From CAZONU01 sp965370045 (GTDB lineage Bacteria > Planctomycetota > SZUA-567 > JAKLDR01): 19,437 nt of DNA. Positions 1 to 8,427 of the stretch are shown here, in pieces (the first letter of the stretch is position 1; every line of letters begins with the position of its first letter). The stretch spans positions 1 to 19,437 of the forward strand of contig CBDUSI010000086.1 of assembly GCA_965370045.1 (NCBI GenBank), in the 5' to 3' direction. The position numbers and the translations under genes are program-made. The notes under the pieces are model-generated. The model did not search any database. It was not told where the DNA came from and saw only the letters and a list, made by a program, of their open reading frames with translations.

Positions 1-1287
1 CCCAAGAAGAAGCGCGACATCTTCAAGAACCCCCGCGAGGTCGAGGCCGAGACCGCGGTCACTAACCCGTTAGTAGTCCACGAGAAGGTCGAGGACACCT
101 CCCACAACGAGACCGCGAACGACATGGACACCCAGACCGCCCGCGGCTCGGAGGACGCCATCAGCGACATCCCCCTGGGTGGGACCGGCACCACCGGAAG
201 CATCGGCGTGGGTGGCGGCGGCATGGCCGGGGCCTTCGGCTATCGCGGTGGCGGCGGCCGCAAGCGAGCGGTGGCCCGCTTCGGGGGCTCGCCGGCGACA
301 GAAAGCGCCGTGGAGGCCGCCCTGCGCTGGCTCCAGCGTCACCAACTGGCCGACGGCTCCTGGGACGCCGCCAAGTACGGGGCCAGCGCCGCCAACGTCC
401 GCATCCGGACGGGCTGCACCGGGCTGGCGCTGCTGGCCTTCCTGGGCGCGGGGCACACTGAGAAGACCGGCAAGTTCCGCGACAACGTGCGCCGCGCGCA
501 GACCTGGCTGATCAAGCTGCAGAAACCCAACGGGCTCATCGCCGAGCGGGCGCGTGGCGGCCCAGGCGCGTCGGTGGGCTACAACCACGCCATCGCCGGG
601 CTGGCCCTGGCCGAAGCCTACGGCATGAGCAAGAACCTCGCCGTCGGCAAGGCCGCCCAGAAGGCCATCGACTACACCGTCAACGTGCACCAGAAGCCCT
701 ACTCCGGCTGGCGCTACGACCCCAAGAGCAACGCGGACCTCTCGGTGACCGGCTGGTTCGTAATGCAGTTGAAAAGCGCCAGGGTCGCCGGGCTCAAGGT
801 GGACGGCGCCGGATTCCAGGGCGCCGCCAACTTCCTGGCCAAGGTCACGGCCAAGGACGGCCGGGCCAAGTACTGGTCGGGCAAGCCGTACATGCCCGCG
901 ATGACCGCGGTGGGCATGGTCTGCCGGCAATTCATGGGCACGCGCAACACCGACCCGATCCTCAAGGGCGGAGCCCAGCACCTGATTGCGCACCTGCCCA
1001 AGTGGAAAGACAGCAGTCACAACGACTTCTACTACCTGTACTACGGCACCCTGGGCATGTTCCAGATGGGCGGGGACAACTGGAAAACGTGGAACAAGCA
1101 GCTCAAGCCCGTGCTGATCAAAAACCAGCGCAAGGGCGGGGCGTTGGACGGCTCGACCGACGACGTGGACGGCAGCTGGGACCCCTACGGCATGAGCGGC
1201 ACGCGTTCCGGGCGGGTCTTCATGACCGCGGTGGGCGCGCTCTCCCTGGAGGTCTACTACCGCTACCTGCCCATGTACAGCAAGTAG
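1..1287 (+). CDS. Prenyltransferase/squalene-cyclase repeat (alpha/alpha toroid) protein, 5'-truncated by the window edge
   Basis: The frame is open from base 1 to the TAG at 1285-1287, so the true start lies outside the window; the ATG at 124 is internal. The visible N-terminal part is charged and probably disordered. It is followed by a Gly-rich linker (DIPLGGTGTTGSIGVGGGG, then RGGGGRKR), and the remainder is an alpha/alpha toroid with repeats such as ALRWLQRHQLADGSWD, AQTWLIKLQKPNGL and a final GSWDPYGMSGTRSGRV. The QxxDGSWD-like and GxxG repeats resemble squalene-hopene cyclase/prenyltransferase domains, but I see no DxDD cyclase catalytic motif. From memory, this linker-plus-toroid arrangement is common in large planctomycete and PVC proteins of unknown function. 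No substrate can be assigned. It ends about 70 bp before the next gene, with a strong dyad (1311-1344) between them. Confidence 0.8.
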   Translation, partial: PKKKRDIFKNPREVEAETAVTNPLVVHEKVEDTSHNETANDMDTQTARGSEDAISDIPLGGTGTTGSIGVGGGGMAGAFGYRGGGGRKRAVARFGGSPATESAVEAALRWLQRHQLADGSWDAAKYGASAANVRIRTGCTGLALLAFLGAGHTEKTGKFRDNVRRAQTWLIKLQKPNGLIAERARGGPGASVGYNHAIAGLALAEAYGMSKNLAVGKAAQKAIDYTVNVHQKPYSGWRYDPKSNADLSVTGWFVMQLKSARVAGLKVDGAGFQGAANFLAKVTAKDGRAKYWSGKPYMPAMTAVGMVCRQFMGTRNTDPILKGGAQHLIAHLPKWKDSSHNDFYYLYYGTLGMFQMGGDNWKTWNKQLKPVLIKNQRKGGALDGSTDDVDGSWDPYGMSGTRSGRVFMTAVGALSLEVYYRYLPMYSK

Positions 1288-1310
1288 CGCCAGCTGCGCC
1301 AGGTGCCTCC

Positions 1311-1344
1311 GGCGGTCCGGGTCTTGTGCGAGGCCCGGGCCGCC
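1311..1344 (+). terminator. Strong stem-loop between the toroid gene and the epimerase gene
   Basis: GGCGGTCCGGG (1311-1321) pairs with CCCGGGCCGCC (1334-1344): an 11-bp stem with one G-U pair and a 12-nt loop. There is no T tract after it, so it is not a canonical intrinsic terminator. It could end the upstream transcript with factor help or act as a dyad in the next promoter, because the loop holds the candidate -35 and the stem ends four bases before the -10. Confidence 0.45.
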
Positions 1345-1353
1345 GCTTATAAT
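1324..1353 (+). promoter_or_regulatory. Promoter of the epimerase gene, candidate leaderless start
   Basis: A perfect TATAAT lies at 1348-1353, with TTGTGC at 1324-1329 (18-bp spacer; only the TTG of the -35 matches). The ATG at 1360 begins 6 nt after the -10, about where transcription would start, so the mRNA may be leaderless. No Shine-Dalgarno sequence is present. Confidence 0.5.
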
Positions 1354-1359
1354 GGGGAC

Positions 1360-2214
1360 ATGAGCGCGCGCTTCGCCTTCAGCACCAACGCCTACACCCG
1401 CTTCCGGCTGCCCGGGGCCCTGCGGCGTATCCGCGAGATCGGCTTCCGGGCCGTCGAGGTCCTGGCCGACAAACCCCACGCCTACGCGGCCGACCTAACC
1501 CCCCGACGCATCGCCGCGATCGCCCGCGGACTCGCGAAGCAGGGATTAGAGGTAAGCACGGTCAACGCCAACACCGCCTGCGGGTTCTTCTCGGACGCGC
1601 CGCCCGAGCCCTTTTTCGAGCCGAGCTTCATCAGCCCGAAGCCCGAGTGGCGCCGCTTCCGCATCGACTACACCCGGCGGGCCATCGACCTGGCCGCGGC
1701 CACCGGCGCCGCGGCGGTCACCGTGACCAGCGGGCGGCTCCTGGGGCCGGTGAACCCCGCCCGCGCCGAGGATCTCTTACTTCTGGCGTTGGAAGCCGTG
1801 CTGCTCCACGCCGAGCGCGCCGGTGGCGTGCAGGTGGCCATCGAGTACGAGCCGGGTCTTTACATTGAGCGCGCCGCCGAGCTGGCCGCGCTCATAGACC
1901 GGCTTGGCCACCCCCTGCTGGGCGCCAACCTCGACCTGGGCCACGCGCTCCTGGCTGGCGATGGCGTCAGCGGCGCGGTCAAGATGCTCGCCGGGCGCAC
2001 CTGGAGCGTGCACATCGAAGACCTCCCCGGCGACAAGCACTACCACCTTCCGCCGGGCGAGGGCGACTTCCCCTTCGCCGAGGCCAAGCGCGCACTGGCC
2101 GCGGCTGGGTATCAGGGACCCCTCACCTGGGAGATCTACACCGCCACCGCCGACCCCGATGCGGCCGCGCGTAAGGCGCTCCGCTTCTCGCGCCGGACCT
2201 GGCCCGGCCTGTAA
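1360..2214 (+). CDS. Sugar phosphate isomerase/epimerase, AP-endonuclease-2-like TIM barrel
   Basis: A 284-residue protein covering a whole xylose-isomerase-like TIM barrel. It opens with FAFSTNAYTRFRLPGALRR, then GFRAVEVL. Conserved metal/active-site positions are visible on the barrel strands: AIEYEPG (Glu), NLDLGHALL (Asp and His), SVHIEDLPG (His, Glu), HLPPGEGDFPF and, at the end, TWEIY (Glu). Family members isomerise or epimerise sugars and cyclitols at a divalent metal; the substrate cannot be read from sequence. The GTG at 1303 would add 19 residues, but they are encoded by the promoter and hairpin DNA, so the ATG just after TATAAT is preferred. It is monocistronic here and converges on the GrpB-family gene, with 44 bp between stops that hold no convincing terminator. 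Confidence 0.85.
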   Translation: MSARFAFSTNAYTRFRLPGALRRIREIGFRAVEVLADKPHAYAADLTPRRIAAIARGLAKQGLEVSTVNANTACGFFSDAPPEPFFEPSFISPKPEWRRFRIDYTRRAIDLAAATGAAAVTVTSGRLLGPVNPARAEDLLLLALEAVLLHAERAGGVQVAIEYEPGLYIERAAELAALIDRLGHPLLGANLDLGHALLAGDGVSGAVKMLAGRTWSVHIEDLPGDKHYHLPPGEGDFPFAEAKRALAAAGYQGPLTWEIYTATADPDAAARKALRFSRRTWPGL

Positions 2215-2258
2215 CCGGCTTTATATCAACGGCTTCCGCGCGGCGCTTGCGCTCAGCT

Positions 2259-2792
2259 TCACCCCTCTGCCTTTTTCAGGACTTCGGCCACGTAGTCCGA
2301 CTTGCCGCGCGTGTAGGCTGGGCGGTCGTCCGCGTAACGCTTCGCCAGGTCTTTCTTGAAGGCCGCGTAGCGCCTGGCCTCACTGGGATGCTCGCGGAGG
2401 TAATCGCGGAAAGCCAACCACACCCGCCAGTGCTCGCTGCCTCGCTCGACGGCGTGCAGGTGATGCGTGTTCCGGGGAGCGCCCTTCACGAAGAGCAGCC
2501 GGCCGGGCAGGCCGTACTCGCCCTTGTACTCGTAGTCCTCGGCGGACAGCGGTGTGATGAAGCTCTTCACCACGGCGAGGTCCTCGACGGCGACGGCCAC
2601 GTCGATTATCGGCTTGGCGACCAGGCCGGGGACCGCGGTGCTGCCGATATGTTCGATCTCAAGAATGCGCTCGCCGAGCAGTCCCAGCAGCAGCTTCTTC
2701 TCTTCCGCGAAGAGTCCCGGCCATATCTGGTGGTAGGCGGAGAGGAAGACGGTTCCCTTGGGGACCCCCAGCGGCGGCTTCTCGTCGGGCAT
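2259..2792 (-). CDS. GrpB family protein (UPF0157, nucleotidyltransferase fold)
   Basis: A 177-residue protein of normal GrpB-domain length. The diagnostic block IEHIGSTAVPGLVAKPIIDV lies near residues 45-65. It is followed by NTHHLHAVERGSEHW and a C-terminal helical part, RDYLREHPSEARRYAAFKKD. The fold belongs to the nucleotidyltransferase superfamily. The domain also occurs fused to dephospho-CoA kinase in some bacteria, but its activity is not established and it is unrelated to the GrpE cochaperone despite the name. The ATG lies 11 bp after the gyrB stop on the same strand, so it is probably the last gene of the dnaN-dciA-gyrB transcript. No clear Shine-Dalgarno sequence is seen. Confidence 0.88.
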   Translation of the reverse strand: MPDEKPPLGVPKGTVFLSAYHQIWPGLFAEEKKLLLGLLGERILEIEHIGSTAVPGLVAKPIIDVAVAVEDLAVVKSFITPLSAEDYEYKGEYGLPGRLLFVKGAPRNTHHLHAVERGSEHWRVWLAFRDYLREHPSEARRYAAFKKDLAKRYADDRPAYTRGKSDYVAEVLKKAEG

Positions 2793-2803
2793 TCAGCGGG
2801 CCG

Positions 2804-5247
<2,444 letters not shown>

Positions 5248-5251
<4 letters not shown>

Positions 5252-5556
5252 TCGGCCCCCTCTGCCAGCACGAACTTGAGCTCCCTGATCCCCAGCGGCT
5301 GCGGCTCACCGGCCAGCGCGCGTAGCAGGTCGCGCTGCTGGTACCCGGCCAGCTCCGCGAGCAGCGCGCTGGAGTCCACCTCCACGGTCAGCACGCCCCG
5401 GCGCACGCTTCGCGGACCGGCATGGGCGACGATTTCCTCTCCGGCCACGCTGGCCCACTTGCGCCTGGCCCGGGCGATCATCGACCGGTTGCGCTTGGCC
5501 GGCCGGACCACCGCCCGGGCCAGGATATCGCCTAATCTCTCCGCATCGGCAGGCAC
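5248..5556 (-). CDS. dciA: DUF721 / DciA-like replicative helicase loader
   Basis: A 102-residue protein matching the DUF721 domain: an N-terminal helical part (RLGDILARAVVRPAKR), the WASVAGEEIVAHAGPRSV core, then the strand VLTVEVDSSALLAELAGYQ and a C-terminal LGIRELKFVLAEG. The domain defines DciA, reported as the ancestral loader or operator of the replicative DnaB helicase in bacteria lacking DnaC/DnaI. GTG 5556 starts 2 nt after the dnaN stop, and its TGA overlaps the gyrB GTG by 4 bp, so the three genes form a tight operon. It occupies the place usually held by recF. No Zn or other catalytic motif is expected. The family call is firm from domain pattern and context; the loader role in this organism is inferred. 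Confidence 0.85.
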
Positions 5557-5558
5557 GC

Positions 5559-6659
5559 CTACTCGCCGCGCAGGCGCACCGGCATGACTACGCTGAGGTA
5601 GTCCTTGCCCTCACAGATCAGCCCCGGTCGCGAGGAGTCTTTGAGCTGGAGTTCCACCTTGTCCAGCGCCAGGTGGCCGACGGCGTCTAACAGGTACTGG
5701 GGGTTAAAGGCCACCTCCATGTCCGGGCCCTTGTACTCCGCCTCGATTACGATGCTGGCCTCGCCGCGTTCGGCGACCTTGGCCTCCAGAACCACCTTGC
5801 CCTTCTTGGGCTGCAGCGCAACGGACCTGGTGTCCTCCGTCGTGAAGTTCATGGCCTGCTTTAACGCGGTGCGCAGGGCTTCCTTGCCCATCACCACGGA
5901 CTTGTCGCAGTCCTTGGGAATGGCCTCCTCGTACTTCGGATAGGTTCCCTCCACCAGGCGGCCGACCAGCACTGCCGGTCCGGCGACGAAGACCGCTTCG
6001 CTTTCGCGCAGGACCATTTCCATCTCTTCCTGGCCGGCCGAGAGCTTCTTGAGCAGGGCGACCAGTTTGAGCGGCAGAATAGCGCTGCGGTCTATCTTCG
6101 TGTCTTTTGGCAACTTACGGCGCGCAAGCGCCAGCCGGCGGGCGTCGGTGGCTACCACTTCCAGATCGCGTTTCTTTATTTTGACGTACACCCCGTTTAT
6201 TGCGTAGCGACTCTCCTCCTGACCGGCGGCAAAGGCCACGCGATCCAGCATTCCGACCACCTCTTCGGCCGGCAGCTTCACCGTGCGATCCGTGCCCACC
6301 CCGGCCACCTCGGGGAAGTCGCTCTCGTCCATCCCCGGCAGACTCATGCGGCTGCCGCCAAACGTGATAACCGTCCTTTCGGCCTCCATGTCCAGATGAA
6401 CATCGCCGTCCGCAAGATCCCGAACCACCGCCAGGAACTGGTCAGCCCGGACCACGACGCGCCCGGCTCCCTCCTTCTTCTTGGTCTCGAGCTTGTACCT
6501 GATGCCCACGTCATAGTCGGTGGCGACGAGTTCCACGCCGTCCTTCTTGACTTCGAAGAGCACTCCCTGAGCTATCGGGCGAGTGGGCCTGGACGGTGCA
6601 ACTTCGGCCGTGGCCTGGGCCGCCGCCAGGAGCTTGGAGCGTTCACAAACGAGTTTCAT
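5559..6659 (-). CDS. dnaN: DNA polymerase III beta subunit (sliding clamp)
   Basis: 366 residues, the usual length for the clamp, with the three-fold repeated domain layout: MKLVCERSKLLAAAQATAEV at the start, GGSRMSLPGMDESDFPE around 100, SRYAINGVYVKIKKRDLEVV, DARRLALARRKLP, then FNPQYLLDAVGHL and the terminal YLSVVMPVRL. The clamp dimer encircles DNA and tethers polymerase III. The ATG is preceded by CAGGAG 7 nt upstream, a good Shine-Dalgarno sequence. Its own -10 (TATAAT, 6714-6719) lies in the intergenic region, so it has a promoter separate from dnaA. It is followed immediately by the dciA-like gene and gyrB. Confidence 0.97.
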   Translation of the reverse strand: MKLVCERSKLLAAAQATAEVAPSRPTRPIAQGVLFEVKKDGVELVATDYDVGIRYKLETKKKEGAGRVVVRADQFLAVVRDLADGDVHLDMEAERTVITFGGSRMSLPGMDESDFPEVAGVGTDRTVKLPAEEVVGMLDRVAFAAGQEESRYAINGVYVKIKKRDLEVVATDARRLALARRKLPKDTKIDRSAILPLKLVALLKKLSAGQEEMEMVLRESEAVFVAGPAVLVGRLVEGTYPKYEEAIPKDCDKSVVMGKEALRTALKQAMNFTTEDTRSVALQPKKGKVVLEAKVAERGEASIVIEAEYKGPDMEVAFNPQYLLDAVGHLALDKVELQLKDSSRPGLICEGKDYLSVVMPVRLRGE

Positions 6660-6713
6660 TGATTAACTCCTGTGTGTTATTTAGTGTATCTTACTTAAGA
6701 AACCTTAACCTTC

Positions 6714-6741
6714 ATTATATGCGCGGTGTAAATGGTTGAAA
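6714..6741 (-). promoter_or_regulatory. dnaN promoter with an embedded DnaA-box-like site
   Basis: On the minus strand, TATAAT (6714-6719) is preceded at 16 bp by a weak -35, TTTCAA (6736-6741). Predicted transcription starts near 6707, giving a leader of about 48 nt that contains the dnaN Shine-Dalgarno sequence. The spacer contains ATTTACACCG (6724-6733), so DnaA binding would block polymerase. Confidence 0.5.
6724..6733 (-). promoter_or_regulatory. DnaA-box-like site 1
   Basis: ATTTACACCG on the minus strand, within the spacer of the dnaN promoter. The first nine bases match TTWTNCACA at seven positions and share NTTTNCACCG with three other sites near dnaA. Confidence 0.45.
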
Positions 6742-6758
6742 GCCCTTTTTCCCGAATT

Positions 6759-6780
6759 AACCCCGTCGTACAGCGGGGTT
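6759..6780. repeat. 7-bp dyad in the putative origin
   Basis: AACCCCG (6759-6765) and CGGGGTT (6774-6780) are perfect inverted repeats around an 8-nt loop. No T run follows on either strand, so a terminator role is doubtful; it may be an origin structural element. Confidence 0.4.
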
Positions 6781-6802
6781 TACGGGCATTCTTGCGTGTA
6801 AG

Positions 6803-6821
6803 AAAAACGGTGAAAACACCG
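6803..6821 (-). terminator. Intrinsic terminator after dnaA, overlapping DnaA-box-like site 2
   Basis: On the minus strand the sequence reads CGGTG TTTT CACCG followed by TTTTT: a 5-bp stem, 4-nt loop and U tract, about 140 nt after the dnaA stop and before the dnaN promoter. The stem is short, so efficiency may be modest. The 3' arm plus loop also forms GTTTTCACCG (6808-6817), one of the NTTTNCACCG boxes, so termination and DnaA binding could share the site. Confidence 0.5.
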
Positions 6822-6853
6822 GGCCGCTCGGGGTGTTGCGACGAAGTTCTCGA

Positions 6854-6913
6854 CGCTCCGAAAGCACATCTTGTTCCGCACCTGGTGGGGTGCGCAAGGG
6901 GTGCGTCGGAGCG
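6854..6913. repeat. Nested dyad in the putative origin
   Basis: CGCTCCGA (6854-6861) pairs with TCGGAGCG (6906-6913). Inside it, GCAC (6864-6867) pairs with GTGC (6901-6904), and an inner hairpin CGCACC (6877-6882) / GGTGCG (6889-6894) closes on a 6-nt loop. It could be a cruciform or a structured 3' end of the dnaA transcript. Confidence 0.45.
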
Positions 6914-6974
6914 CCAGAAGCTTTCAAAGTTAAGAGGGTTCATTCAACAACTTGTGGAACTAGTTGCTCACACG

Positions 6975-6984
6975 TTTTACACCG
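6975..6984 (+). promoter_or_regulatory. DnaA-box-like site 3
   Basis: TTTTACACCG; its first nine bases differ from the DnaA box TTWTNCACA only at the last base. It overlaps the 3' end of dnaA and is the mirror partner of site 1: TTTACACCGCG is shared as an 11-bp inverted repeat. Confidence 0.5.
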
Positions 6985-8281
6985 CGGAGCTGCTGGCTGA
7001 GCCGGCGGACCGTCTTGGCCAGGGCCTCATCGTGCTCGAAAAGATGCGCGCGATCTTGTTTATCGCATAGTTCACCGTGGAGTGGTCGCGTCCGCCGAAG
7101 TGCCCGCCGATCTCCTGAATCGGCAGATCGGTGAGCTGGCGGGACAGATATATAGCCACGTGCCGGGCCATGGCCACCGAGCGAGTACGCGAGGGACCCA
7201 GGAGGTCCTTGGGGCGCAGGCCGAAGGCGGAGGCGACTACGTGTTGAATACGCTCGCTGGACGGCGCGTTGCGGGTTTCGTCGTTGTCCGGCACTCCAGC
7301 GAGCTCTCGGGCCATCTGGCGGGTGGGGGCGGCGCCCTCCAGCGCAGCACCGGCCGCCAGGCGGGCGAGGAGGCCTTCCAGTTCGCGCACGTTGGTGGTT
7401 TTGGCCGCGGCCAGCTCTTCCAGGGCCTCGGCCGGCACCTCCAAACGGCGAATAGAGGCTTTGGAGGCCAGGATCTCCAGGCGGTTCTCGAACAGCGGCG
7501 GCTCTACCTCGACGGTCAGGCCCCAGGTGAAGCGCGAGGTGAGCCGCGCTGGCAGCCCGCTGAGGTCCCGGGGCGGGGCGTCGGCGGCAAAGAGCAGCTG
7601 GCAGTTGCCATTGTACAACGAGTTAAAGGCGTGAAATAGCTCCTCCTGGCTGGCCTCCCGGTCCGACAGGGCCTGGACATCGTCGATGGCCAGGACCTGG
7701 GCGGAGCGCAGCCTCTCGCGGAAGGCCCCGGCCTCCTCGCCGCTGGCGGCGACCCGCGCCGAGAAATCGTCGGCGGTCAGGTAGATCACGCGGTGTCGCA
7801 ATTCGAGCGCCCGGCAAACGGCCTGAAGCAGGTGGGTCTTGCCGGTGCCGGAAGAGCCGTAGATGAAAAGCGGGTTGTAGAGTTCGCCGGGGCGGTCGAC
7901 CACCGCGCGGCAGGCCGCCAGCGCCAGCCGGCTGGGGCTGCCTTCAACAAAAGCTTCCAGCGTGAAGGCCGGGTTGAGGGAAAGCGGCGGGCCCTGGGCC
8001 TCAGGCGTCGCGCGCGGCGCATCAGGGTTAGGCTGGCGGGCCGCGAAGCGGATTTCCGGCCGGGAGCCGGTGACTCGCTCAAAACCCTCGGCCAGGAGCT
8101 CGCCGTAGTGGTCCTCGACCAGCTTGGCGTGGAGGTGGCTGGGGGCCATAACGGTTACGGCCTCCGGCCGGCAGCCGCTCAGCTCCAGGTCGCCCAGCCA
8201 GTCACCGACCAGCTCGGGGCGGACCTTACGGGCCAGGTCGCCCAGCACGCGCGCCCAGAGCTCTTGGTCTTTCTGATTCAC
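6977..8281 (-). CDS. dnaA: Chromosomal replication initiator DnaA, C-terminal tail frameshifted
   Basis: 434 residues as read. Domain I is at about 1-75. The AAA+ module has the P-loop GSSGTGKTHLL with Lys148, Walker B VLAIDDVQ (Asp200/201), a sensor-1 region near 228-235, box VII RLTSRF and sensor II NVRELEGLL. Domain IV carries the DNA-binding signature IGGHFGGRDHSTVNYAINKI. The last 20 residues in this frame (SSTMRPWPRRSAGSASSSAV) do not look like DnaA. The -1 frame entered at the T4 run (7039-7042) reads EHDEALAKTVRRLSQQLRG and on to a TAG at 6960-6962, a typical DnaA C-terminal helix. The intended product is therefore about 440 residues spanning 6960-8281. The start is GTG 8281 without a Shine-Dalgarno sequence, behind a consensus promoter and a leader of about 100 nt containing a DnaA-like box, which suggests autoregulation. 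Confidence 0.95.
   Translation of the reverse strand: MNQKDQELWARVLGDLARKVRPELVGDWLGDLELSGCRPEAVTVMAPSHLHAKLVEDHYGELLAEGFERVTGSRPEIRFAARQPNPDAPRATPEAQGPPLSLNPAFTLEAFVEGSPSRLALAACRAVVDRPGELYNPLFIYGSSGTGKTHLLQAVCRALELRHRVIYLTADDFSARVAASGEEAGAFRERLRSAQVLAIDDVQALSDREASQEELFHAFNSLYNGNCQLLFAADAPPRDLSGLPARLTSRFTWGLTVEVEPPLFENRLEILASKASIRRLEVPAEALEELAAAKTTNVRELEGLLARLAAGAALEGAAPTRQMARELAGVPDNDETRNAPSSERIQHVVASAFGLRPKDLLGPSRTRSVAMARHVAIYLSRQLTDLPIQEIGGHFGGRDHSTVNYAINKIARIFSSTMRPWPRRSAGSASSSAV
7039..7042 (-). other. Probable indel/frameshift site in dnaA
   Basis: The homopolymer A4 on + (T4 in the gene) is where the normal DnaA C-terminus moves to the -1 frame. One extra T here would restore an uninterrupted 440-residue protein. 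No canonical X XXY YYZ slippery heptamer is present in the zero frame, which argues against programmed frameshifting. Confidence 0.75.
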
Positions 8282-8291
8282 GCAGCGTGTC

Positions 8292-8351
8292 CCGGGGGGG
8301 GCTTTCCGGTGGAAAAATAAGCAGCGAACCCTGCGGCGGCGGCCCCCCCGG
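8292..8351. repeat. 9-bp GC dyad in the dnaA leader
   Basis: CCGGGGGGG (8292-8300) and CCCCCCCGG (8343-8351) are perfect inverted repeats, 42 nt apart. In the dnaA mRNA they would fold a very stable stem ending about 10 nt before the GTG, with the DnaA-like box inside the loop. It could restrain translation of dnaA. Confidence 0.45.
8307..8316 (-). promoter_or_regulatory. DnaA-box-like site 4 in the dnaA leader
   Basis: TTTTCCACCG on the minus strand; the first nine bases match TTWTNCACA except the last. It lies between the dnaA promoter and its start codon, where DnaA autorepression sites are found in other bacteria. Confidence 0.5.
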
Positions 8352-8386
8352 CCCGCTCGCGCCGGCTCGCTTACTTCTGGCTACCG

Positions 8387-8415
8387 ATTATGACGGGTCC
8401 CCGGCGAGAGGTCAA
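8387..8415 (-). promoter_or_regulatory. Consensus sigma-70 promoter of dnaA
   Basis: On the minus strand, TTGACC (8410-8415), a 17-bp spacer and CATAAT (8387-8392). Each hexamer differs from consensus at one base, making this the best promoter seen in the window. Predicted start is near 8380, about 100 nt before GTG 8281. It sits just beyond the M16 peptidase stop, so dnaA can be transcribed independently of uvrC-M16. Confidence 0.75.
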
Positions 8416-8427
8416 GTGCCGCGGGGC

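Larger units (their letters stand above)
6660..6976. other. Probable chromosomal origin (oriC) between dnaA and dnaN
   Basis: 317 bp without a gene, in the classic dnaA-dnaN origin position. It contains an AT-rich stretch at 6671-6720 with a tandem AACCTT AACCTT (6701-6712), unusual for this GC-rich window and suited to strand opening. NTTTNCACCG boxes lie at 6724-6733 and 6808-6817, with a third just beyond at 6975-6984. Dyads are found at 6759-6780, 6808-6821 and 6854-6913, and GGGGTGCG occurs twice (6887-6894 and 6898-6905). TTTACACCGCG occurs as an 11-bp inverted pair (6722-6732 and 6976-6986). The call rests on position and motifs; GC skew was not computed. Confidence 0.6.

Noticed and set aside
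1303..1359. GTG start 19 codons upstream for the epimerase
   Set aside because: The extension is encoded by the hairpin and the TATAAT region and does not resemble a protein N-terminus.
70..1479. 469-codon minus-strand frame opposite the toroid gene
   Set aside because: Shadow frame; it also spans the promoter and start of the epimerase gene.
2215..2258. Terminator between the convergent epimerase and GrpB-family genes
   Set aside because: Only short GCGC self-complementarity with a 2-nt loop and no T tract.
6695..6943. 82-codon minus-strand frame in the dnaA-dnaN gap
   Set aside because: It runs through the terminator-like hairpin, dyads and DnaA-like boxes and has no Shine-Dalgarno sequence or family resemblance.
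6953..6972. TGTGGAACT and TTGCTCACA as additional DnaA boxes
   Set aside because: Each has two mismatches to the consensus and neither fits the NTTTNCACCG pattern.
7036..7046. Programmed -1 frameshift in dnaA
   Set aside because: No X XXY YYZ heptamer in the zero frame and no clear stimulatory hairpin directly after it; an indel is simpler.
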